A stretch of DNA of 64,000 nucleotides from Hymenoscyphus infarciens (taxonomy: Eukaryota > Ascomycota > Leotiomycetes > Helotiales > Helotiaceae): positions 124,001 to 188,000 of the forward strand of contig LLCB01000003.1 in the NCBI GenBank assembly GCA_001414345.1, in the 5' to 3' direction. Shown in pieces: positions 56,771 through 64,000 of this stretch (position 1 is the stretch's first letter; the number at the start of each line of letters is the position of its first letter). The notes beneath the pieces are model-generated. The model was not told where the DNA came from, did not search any database, and saw nothing but the letters and a program-made list of their open reading frames with translations. Position numbers and translations under genes: made by a program.

Positions 56771-57884
56771 TCAATGCTGTACTAATTCGTCCCCGCTCCG
56801 TCGATTATCATGCGAATTTGTCCTAGCATTACCTTCTTCTGCGCCCCTTTGTCCCTCGACTCCCGTGGAATGCTTCGCTGGATCAAAGACGTAGATTGGA
56901 AACTCCAAAAATAAGGTTCGTTTCAAAAAAATGGGCATCTTTTCGTAAAGTTGTGGAGGAAATGGAACCAAAATACTTGTGCGATTCAAGTATCTTGAAT
57001 ACGCCTCCCAATTATTATTCTTCTCGTATCGCTTCTTGGCTCCAGGCCGCTCCTGGAGTGTCAGGCCAGACACAAACATGAGGAGAATTGTAAGTAGAAA
57101 AGCTCCCACGATGCTGGCATAGAGTGCATCATGTGCCCCGCCAGTTACAACACCGTCGGTCGCGGGGGAAACACATATCATGAAAAGACCTGGTATTGTC
57201 AGAATAGGCAGACGATCATGGCTCGAGTAGACTCACCAAACTGGATGATGATTTCCCCAAAGTAATTAGGATGTCTTGTCCAATAGAAAAAGCCCGTGTC
57301 GCAGACTGCGACTCTGTCTGGGTTTTTGGTTCTGAAGATGTATTTTTGTACATCACTGCCGCTCTCCATAATCAGGCCAATCCCGTATAATACAACTCCC
57401 GCAATGTCCCTTCCCGTCCCAAAAGCTGGCTGTGGAAATCGAGTCACGTTGGGGGAGTTCAGTATGGTAACAGGCAGCGAAACCGTCCAGACCCATATCA
57501 TCTGGAAGACCCAGAAACCCAGGAAAGAAAAAAAGTTCTCCCTCTTATCGTCAAATCGGTCGTCTTTGCCAGTTTTTATAATTCGGAAGAGGAGAAAGGC
57601 GGAGAGTCGGAGACCCCAGACCATGATGAAGAGCGAGGCAACGATTTGTCTAGTATCATCATGACCACTGAATGCGAGTGTTATGATGGCTAGGACTACG
57701 AAGTTGGTCCCCCCTGCGAAATCTGTCCCGAGTTAGTTATGTCCTAGGTGAGCTTGTTGTACAACTTACCCGTAAGCTTGTCAAACTTCAACCGCCACGC
57801 AATTGCGAAGAAGAAGAGCTGATATGCGATGGTGATTAGGAGGGTGATGGCCAAATAGTAATTGTCTAATACATAGACCTCCAT
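56771..57884 (-). CDS. DUF1295 membrane protein (steroid 5-alpha-reductase-like)
   Basis: 339 residues in three exons: 57770-57884, 57237-57722 and 56771-57189, with two 47-bp introns (GTAAGT and GTGAGT donors). It is a multi-pass membrane protein: LAITLLITIAYQLFFFAIA, FVVLAIITLAFSG, IVASLFIMVWGLRLSAFLLF, FLGFWVFQMIWVWTVSLPV and IVGAFLLTILLMFVSGLTL. The family core near the C-terminus is present, FYWTRHPNYFGEIIIQFG, followed by GLTLQERPGAKKRYEKNNNW, the NADPH-binding end of steroid 5-alpha-reductase/ICMT-like enzymes. Substrate unknown; reduction of a lipid double bond is only a family-level guess. The last ~40 residues are hydrophilic. The ATG at 57884 (MEVYVLDNYYLA) starts directly before the first membrane segment; an in-frame ATG at 58004 would add a Ser-rich leader. 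Confidence 0.86.
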
Positions 57885-59467
57885 TTTGGCAGAGGATGCA
57901 GGCCAGCTACTCTTGAGATGGTGTTGAGTTTGGGAATGTGGGATTTTTAGACTTGAGAAAGAGAGGGAGGCCTTGAGATGAAACACATGAAGTGTATTGA
58001 GCATGACACTGCCGGAAAAAGCTTCATTGTCGTCAGCCTAGCCACTAGACGGTGTTCTATACGTCCGTCCCTACCTTACTGTGCTCATGATCTACCCAGT
58101 ACAAGAAGAACTAGTCTCCCGCACCCGCAGGGCGATAGACGAAAGCGAGAGCGAGTCAAGTCGTCATAGAAGGCATAGAAGTTCGCGGGTTTATATTAAT
58201 CCTTTCCGCGTCACGTGCCCATGATTTACACGGAGCTTCCAAGGTCGGATATGATAGCGCCTGCGAGAGAGGTTTTTTCCGGTTGGTGGTGATGCTACGC
58301 CTATCACCCCAGACATCAGTTAATACAATTGACTTGTAAGATTGGGATCCTCTTCGCATCTCGATGTTCATCCGCACTCCTAGGTTCCTCCTTGGTACCA
58401 TTACTTTATCAATTGTCATTCATGGGTTGGACTCTGGATATCGAAGACAAGAAAACAACCTCTCCCTCCCCTCCAAACTCAAAAAGCCGGCGAGTTTGGC
58501 AAGCATCCGCACTCAAGTCAAAGAGTTCACGCTGGAACCTTCATCTGAGATTGTTCCTAGACCACGATAAGGACGTTTGTATCAATATCAAAACTTCCGG
58601 GCTCGGCCTGGACAATTCCGTTTCGTTCTGCAGACATCTGCACGGCATACAAATACGATCAAGGGTCAGGCTGTACGCGACAGGGTGGTGGATGCCCAAC
58701 ATACAGAACGAAACAGGACCTTTGAACGAAACATGAACACTTTTACAAACAGTTCGAATTATCTTCCGATTCCTCCACTTGAGCCTCTTGGTCTTACGAC
58801 TAAATCTAGGTCGAGGGGGGTCGTTTTACGTTTCTGTTCGACATCCCCACTAATATCGTTACGTCTCATTTCAGGGGCTTCCTCGCTTGGGCACATGCTT
58901 AATGAAACCCCCAAAGTTTAGAGTTGCCTCAAATGTCGCCTTTTGCCCCCATTTCGGTACATCTTCGATTCTCCGGTGTATGAGAAACCCAACTCTCAGA
59001 CTGCCATGAGACGGTTTGGGCGACAGTCCGTAGACCCGTCGCTTTTGACTCGCTGCATCACGAATCCAAGATTATTGCGGCAGCATCTCTCGGCTCGGTG
59101 AGTGCCACTCTTTGGCATGGTATCGCGAAACGCCTTCTTGCGACCACTGTCCCTTTTGACTTCTTTTCTCATCCCATCTTTTTCTTGTGACTCTCTTATT
59201 GGTATATTTTGTAAAGCGTCACTCTTTTTTTGCGCGGCCTGTTACACTTTCCGATCGAGCGCCAATGCATTTACGCACGGATTAGATTTGGTGCAAACGT
59301 TTCCGTTCCTTGGTCGTTGCCTTCCACCACAATCCTTTTCTCTGTGTTCTTCAACCTTAATCGATTTCTTTTCTCCAGCTGCAGGTCACGCTCTATTACG
59401 AATACCTTCTTTCAAGTATACGGCTGGTCTGTTGGATATATATTCATTTTGCGCTTGGGTCGGAACG
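57885..59467. other. Divergent intergenic region, no gene seen
   Basis: 1.6 kb between the DUF1295 gene and the divergent secreted repeat gene; it must hold both promoters. The long frame that enters the secreted gene from 59102 starts with a hydrophobic chance stretch and is better read as 5' UTR. T-rich tracts occur at 59160-59240. Confidence 0.45.
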
Positions 59468-62018
59468 ATGAAGTACCTCACAAAGTTATCGACGGTGGCG
59501 ATTGTGGCCTTGGCCAGTGTGGGAGGGGTCCAAGGGAATCAAAATGGGAATGGAAATTCCAATGGAAACGGAGTGGCAGTAATTTCAAATTCCAATGGAA
59601 ACGGACAGGGAAATTCAAACGCAAATGGAAATTCAAATGGAAACGGAATCATTTACAATTCAAATAACCCTGGCGGAAACCGAAACGGAAATGGGAACGC
59701 GAATTCCAATTCCAATGGAAACGGACAGGGAAACGCAAATGGGAACGGAATCACTTACAATACAAATAACCCTGGCGGAAACCGAAACGGAAATGGGAAT
59801 GCGAATGCGAACTCTTCCAATGGAAACGGAAATGCAAATGGGAATGCGAACTCCTCCAATGGAACTGCAAATTCCAACGGAAATGCGAACTCTTCCAATG
59901 GAAACCGAAATGGAAATGGGAATGCGAACTCTTCCAACGGAAACCGAAATGGAAATGGGAATGCGAACTCCTCCAATGGAACTGCAAAGGCAAATGGGAA
60001 CGGAAATGGAAATTCCAACTCGAACGGAAACTCGAGGTCCAATGGAACTGCAAACGCAAATGGAAATGCAAATGCAAAGAATGGGACAGCCTCGGAGCAG
60101 CCAAAAACCGTAACAGTCTCGGGGCCGGCAAAAGCATGCGCGAATGAAGGGTATGATATATCTACTCGAGGAGGTAAGGGATTTGGTCGTTGCTCTCGAT
60201 ACGTACACATTCTGTAATCTTTAAGTCTTCTCGGCCAATTCCAAATATCGTTCGAGAAGGTCTGAAGAGATTCAAATCTCATTCTTCTGTACCCTTCGGA
60301 ATGGTATTTGCAATTTGCTCTAGACTGTCTCATACATTACTGGATGAAAGCGGGAGAGCAATGGCCGGATCTGCTTACTTGCTTATCATGAGCAATGCTT
60401 ACTTCTAAATAGTCCAACACAATTGTCATTCTTGACATCGACAGTATTCGGTACTGGTCCGGCACCCACAATCACGGTTACACCACTTGCACAAATGATC
60501 ACTCAAAATGTTACGATAACGATCAGCGGTAATAATAACGCTGCAGTGCCTGTACCAGCGGCGAGCCAAGCACCTGCTGCAAATGCAGGACCATCCAAAG
60601 CCCTCACTACAGATGCTCTTGTCAGCCAACCCGGAGTACCTCAACCACCACCTAGTCCTGCTCCCGCTGTATCTCCTGCATCAGTTTCAGTACAAGCCGC
60701 TTCTGGAGCTCAACCATCAAAGGCCCTTACGACTGATGCCTTGGTTAGCCAACCTGGTGGTGCCACGGCTGGTATGTGGAATATCTCTCTTCAATCTATA
60801 GTCAAATACTGATCTTCAAAATAGCAGCATCTCCAGCCCCAGCCAATACACCAGCCAATGCCCCAGCCAACGCCCCAGCCAACGCCCCCGCTGCATCCGG
60901 TGCCCAGCCATCGAAAGCTCTCACTACCGATGCTCTAGTTAGCCAACCTGGAGGAGCCGCTGGTATGTGATTCAATTTATTCATCTTGTGTAAATCTCAA
61001 TGCTGATATACAAAATAGCAGCATCTCCAGCCCCAGCCAATGCCCCAGCCAACGCCCCAGCCAACGCCCCAGCTGCATCCGGTGCCCAGCCATCGAAAGC
61101 TCTCACCACAGCAGCGATCGTCAGTAAAGCCCCCGGAGCTGGTAAGTTGACCCATCGACGTATCATTTGATATTCAAATACTGACATTATTTGATAGCCG
61201 CCAGTCCAGCCGGTACATCTCCTGCAGGTAAGTCGAGTTAACCAACTCATCTGATAGACGTCGAATACTGATTGAGAATAGGCGCAGCTCCCGCAGTCGG
61301 TGCCCCCGGTGCCCTCGTATCAGGGACTGGTTCTGTCACTCCAGGAGGAGCATGCGATTGTCAATGTCTCTGTGGTGCTGGATCATTCCCCAACGTCAAC
61401 GCGGCCCAAGGTGCTGTAGGTGCTATTCCAAACATGGGCCAAATGGGAAATCCAACCACACTCACCACTGCTGCTATTGTCAGTAAACAAGGTGGAGGAG
61501 CGGCGGCACAAGCAGGATCGCCATCATCCGCACAAGTTCCACCTCAAAGTGCTGGAGCAGCTGGTCCCTCGAAAGCTCTTACGACCGACGCTCTCGTTAG
61601 CCAACCTGGCGGTGCAGCGGCTGGTAAGTGAACCCTTCGACTTCGACCTTTTAAACATAAATATAAGAGACTAACATCTAAAATAGCTGCGTCTCCCGCC
61701 CCAGCATCAAGCCCTGCCAGTGCTCCAGTGGCAAGTCCAGCCCCAGCCGCTGCTAAACCATCAGGACCTCTCACAACCGCTGCAATCGTCAGTCAAGGAC
61801 CACCTGGCGCTGCCCCTGCTGCATCAGCACCTCCTGCATCAACACCTGTTGCTCAACCACAAGTACAAGCATCACCATCTCCAGTGGCGGCTCAACCTCA
61901 AGTGGCAGCCCCAGCGGCAAATGCTGCAAACGCAGTTCCGTCTATCAACATCAGCACGTTCAAACTTGCAAGTACGTTACAACTTGGAAACTTGGCGACG
62001 GCGACGATTGCTGTATAA
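59468..62018 (+). CDS. Secreted modular repeat protein (Asn/Gly repeats plus PA-rich modules)
   Basis: I do not recognise the family. Seven exons are inferred: 59468-60173, 60445-60771, 60825-60962, 61019-61141, 61198-61227, 61282-61623 and 61687-62018, giving 665 residues. Every intron is in phase 1 and every internal exon is a multiple of three. Exon 1 has a signal peptide (MKYLTKLSTVAIVALASVGG, cut before NQNGNG), then about 180 residues of N/G/S repeats. Later exons hold near-identical modules: ASPAPAN-type Pro/Ala runs followed by PSKALTTDALVSQPGG or a variant (LTTAAIVSKQGG). One exon is only 30 nt. One module has CDCQCLCGAGSFPN. The C-terminus (INISTFKLASTLQLGNLATA) has no anchor I recognise. 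A cell-wall or extracellular role is inferred from the signal peptide and repeats. The 271-bp first intron is the weakest join; two separate genes are possible. Confidence 0.65.
59535..60100 (+). repeat. Tandem Asn-Gly coding repeats
   Basis: Dense short tandem repeats of AAY GGN codons inside exon 1. Larger repeated blocks are visible: aaccctggcggaaaccgaaa occurs twice (about 59668 and 59768), and the ggaaatgggaatgcgaactc block recurs several times (59790-59980). These give NNPGGNRNGNGNAN and NGNANSSNGN repeats in the protein. Confidence 0.9.
60825..61141 (+). repeat. Duplicated exon-plus-intron unit
   Basis: Two successive exons (60825-60962 and 61019-61141) begin with the same cagcatctccagccccagcc, run through the same Pro/Ala codons and code PSKALTT near their ends. 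The introns in front of both end aaaatagcag. The copy therefore includes intron sequence, which points to unequal crossing over at the DNA level. Confidence 0.85.
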
Positions 62019-62286
62019 TTACGATAGATGATGTTTTTGATGTTGTACGAGGGGGGATTTCCTTCTGTTCAAGATACCGATAATAATAGATAAAATGATG
62101 GAATATTATACCATGTAAGCGCTTTACGTATTTTTTTTGGCTTGTTGTTCGGTGAAGTGTGTGGATATGGTTAGGATTTACATATGCGTCCAGGCGATGC
62201 GAATCTCTGATGTAGGGGTAGTGAAAATTCTTTTGTTGTATATATCATTCACTTCTGACTCAAAAGACCGAAAATTAATTCTTGTA

Positions 62287-63276
62287 TTATCCTTTTGATT
62301 TTGATTTTATAGTGCCATCTGAAGCTTGAACTTTGGATTGAGTTTGGGTTTTGGTTTGTGTTGACGATACTTCGTTTTGAGATTGTGAAGAAGTGCCTTC
62401 CTTTGAAGCTTTCAATGCTTCCAGCCTCATCCTCTTGGCTTGTCTCTTGCTTATTTGGGGTGTTCCTTCAACATTCGTCTGCTCAACCTTTCGTTTGCCC
62501 TTGCCCTTTTCGGTTTCACTTTCCCCCGCTTTCTTTTCTGCCACAGGTCGCTCTCCACCATTTACAACATCAATGACCCCTCTAAACCCACTCCTTTTAA
62601 GTCCCTCATTAACAACAACACCTCTTGGATTTACCCCCAAAGCCTCTAACCCCCTCTCCCTGCCCAATCCCCATACCCCTAATAGGTTCAACACATCAGC
62701 CGGTGCCCTAATAGCAACCACATCTGTAGCCTCACTACTAACCACAATCCCCCTCCCCTTCGTCCCCCTAATAATCGCCATAGCATTACTAATGAAATTT
62801 CTCCTCGCAGACCCAACACCCTGCACCGCCTGCGCGTAATTGATCTCAAATCGTACTCCGCGATTTACAGCCGTCATAAGCGGTTTAGGCTTAAAATGGA
62901 AATTGAATCGTTGGGTCAAATCCAGCGAGATTATGCTTATTTCAGGCATACTTTGACATGCTGAGAGGTATGCTTTTTCGGTTGTAGGACGTACGGCGAG
63001 AATGTCGTAGTTTTGGGAGAGGGCTGTGAGACGCGGGTTTTGCGCGGGGTCGGAGAGGATGAGGTTACAGCGGCGCAGGATTGTGGTTTTGGAGGGCGTT
63101 TTGAGGGTAGGTGGGAGAGGGATTGTGTTTGTTATTTGCGCGGGGAGGGAGGCGGCGTTGTGGGTTTGGGAGAGGGCGAGGGTTGTGTAGCCTAGAGAGG
63201 CGTGGAAAGCGATTGTTCGTTCGAGTTCGGGGGTGGGCCTGGAGGATGGACAGGGAATGTTGAGATCGTACGACAT
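62287..63276 (-). CDS. RPP1: RNase P/MRP subunit RPP1 (human RPP30 family)
   Basis: 329-residue single-exon protein. Rpp1/Rpp30 is a TIM-barrel subunit of nuclear RNase P and RNase MRP, used in tRNA 5' maturation and rRNA processing. It starts MSYDLNIPCPSSRPTPELER, followed by the barrel strands: ILRRCNLILSD, YDILAVRPTTEKAYLSACQS, ISIISLDLTQRFNFHFKPKP, then the conserved GVRFEINYAQAVQG. SARRNFISNAMAIIRGTKGR, IVVSSEATDVVAIRAPADVL and NLLGVWGLGRERGLEALG are conserved in fungi. The C-terminal ~80 residues are basic and low-complexity (SKRQAKRMRLEALKAS) and probably bind RNA or hold a nuclear signal. The ATG at 63276 is preferred over the in-frame ATG at 63357 because the family starts with MxYDL. 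The secreted repeat gene converges on it, 268 bp away. Confidence 0.92.
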   Translation of the reverse strand: MSYDLNIPCPSSRPTPELERTIAFHASLGYTTLALSQTHNAASLPAQITNTIPLPPTLKTPSKTTILRRCNLILSDPAQNPRLTALSQNYDILAVRPTTEKAYLSACQSMPEISIISLDLTQRFNFHFKPKPLMTAVNRGVRFEINYAQAVQGVGSARRNFISNAMAIIRGTKGRGIVVSSEATDVVAIRAPADVLNLLGVWGLGRERGLEALGVNPRGVVVNEGLKRSGFRGVIDVVNGGERPVAEKKAGESETEKGKGKRKVEQTNVEGTPQISKRQAKRMRLEALKASKEGTSSQSQNEVSSTQTKTQTQSKVQASDGTIKSKSKG

Positions 63277-63823
63277 GATTGCGATGCGATTGGCGTTGTT
63301 ATAATTCTGGCATTGAAATGTGGGTTTGAATGCCCCGGCGCGTTTATTTTGGTTCAAGTCTGAAAGGCTGAGTTGAAGATTCCAAGGCTGCAGGTGACAA
63401 AAGATATCGCCTGATCACGTGTAGTCTCTGCCTAGCCTAAAGTAGTTAGATCAATCAATGTGTCTACTCCTGTTCTAACGCCTATTCTCACCAAAACTCG
63501 AATAATTGTGTAGAAGTGAATTGGGAAAATGCTTGTTGAATCCGGGGTAAAAGTTTCTATTGGACCCAAGGTCCAGAGATTAAATCGAGTGCACGTGCCC
63601 TAGCCCGCTCAAATACTCCCGTCCGGACGAGGCTGCTAACTTGAGCACGGAAGTCAAGCTCAATCAACCATAACATTCTTTCTCACCACCAAACCGACCC
63701 TTTGGATTGTCTATCACAAACACTTTGCTCCCTTGTCTACCGACCGTGCATACTCCTTTCAGTGTGCGCAAATCTCCCTGCCACCACTTTGCGCCACCTT
63801 CCGAATATTGCCCACCGATCAAG
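63277..63823. other. Bidirectional promoter, RPP1 / TFIIS
   Basis: 547 bp between two divergent housekeeping genes. It includes gatcacgtg and gcacgtgc (CACGTG E-box-like words near 63413 and 63592), which could be bound by bHLH factors; this is inference. No gene is seen in between, and the minus-strand frames over 63664-63994 overlap the real TFIIS exon. Confidence 0.5.
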
Positions 63824-64000
63824 ATGTCTGGCATAGACCAGCGTGAGCTTGAGAGCCGACTCAAGTCCCTTGTTAAGGCTGTCACGGACAAAGAACCCAC
63901 AGATGTCATTACGAACATCCTGGAGTCGATGAAGAAAGATGTGGTTCCAACAGAGGAACTGCTTCGGGTATGGCTCCTCCATTGTTATGCACATTCCACA
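63824..64000 (+). CDS. DST1: Transcription elongation factor TFIIS, first exon (cut by window end)
   Basis: Only the N-terminus is in the window. Exon 1 (63824-63967) codes MSGIDQRELESRLKSLVKAV, TDKEPTDVITNILESMKK and DVVPTEELLR, the start of the LW/TFIIS N-terminal helical domain that docks on Mediator and other elongation factors. A GTATGG donor follows at 63968, so the rest lies to the right. TFIIS rescues backtracked RNA polymerase II; the zinc ribbon with the catalytic acidic hairpin is outside the window. The ATG is the first in frame after a short leader and the 48-codon exon ends in phase 0. Confidence 0.85.
   Translation, partial: MSGIDQRELESRLKSLVKAVTDKEPTDVITNILESMKKDVVPTEELLRVWLLHCYAHST

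Noticed and set aside
59660..60333. Long minus-strand frames opposite the Asn/Gly repeat
   Set aside because: They are mirror frames of the repetitive codons (runs of Phe/Pro or Ser/Ile). The plus strand has the signal peptide and splice signals.

Overview
The window reads as nuclear DNA of a filamentous ascomycete (Pezizomycotina). The evidence is genes broken by many short introns (mostly 47-75 bp, GT/CTAAC/AG), an RPP1-TFIIS-TAF2-APC/C-CDC26-SSB set of housekeeping genes, a fungal hybrid histidine kinase, and a repeat tract degraded by CpA-to-TpA type changes that look like repeat-induced point mutation (RIP). Leotiomycete affinity (Helotiales) is my guess from protein flavour only; no tRNA, rRNA or telomere was seen.

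Layout. 0-13.5 kb: a decayed unknown gene at the left edge, an IQ-motif protein (-), a CDP-alcohol phosphotransferase of the CPT1/EPT1 type (-), a small GPI-anchored cysteine-rich protein (-), a PX-domain Ypt35-like protein (+) and a DsbA/thioredoxin-like protein (+). 13.77-18.38 kb: a tandem array of a miniature LTR retroelement (six LTR copies, five internal segments) bounded by one perfect 5-bp target duplication; a 216-bp inverted-repeat element sits inside the last LTR. 19.7-24.7 kb: a hybrid histidine kinase. 25.4-26.0 kb: an AT-rich element with 31-bp terminal inverted repeats. 26-28.5 kb: apparently empty.

28.5-41 kb: housekeeping block with SAS4 (chromatin silencing/acetyltransferase subunit), TAF2 (TFIID), CDC26 (APC/C), an RGG-rich probably mitochondrial protein and the mitochondrial ribosome recycling factor. 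41.2-43.7 kb: two intact 2EXR (F-box-like) genes followed by a broken third copy. 44.5-49.1 kb: an ABCC-type transporter with a frameshift and an unresolved splice site. 51-53.3 kb: the ribosome-associated Hsp70 SSB, with tiny exons. 55-58 kb: a GFA-fold protein and a DUF1295 membrane reductase. 59.5-62 kb: a secreted, highly repetitive protein built from Asn/Gly repeats plus exon-encoded modules, with all six introns in phase 1. 62.3-64 kb: RNase P/MRP subunit RPP1 and, divergently, the first exon of TFIIS, cut by the window edge.

The genes do not form an obvious pathway cluster; this is an ordinary gene-rich chromosomal segment interrupted by transposable elements and small family expansions. 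The most interesting parts are the tandem mini-LTR array (with a half-tRNA-type primer site) and the modular secreted gene. Exon borders below were read by eye from GT/AG signals and frame; they are predictions.
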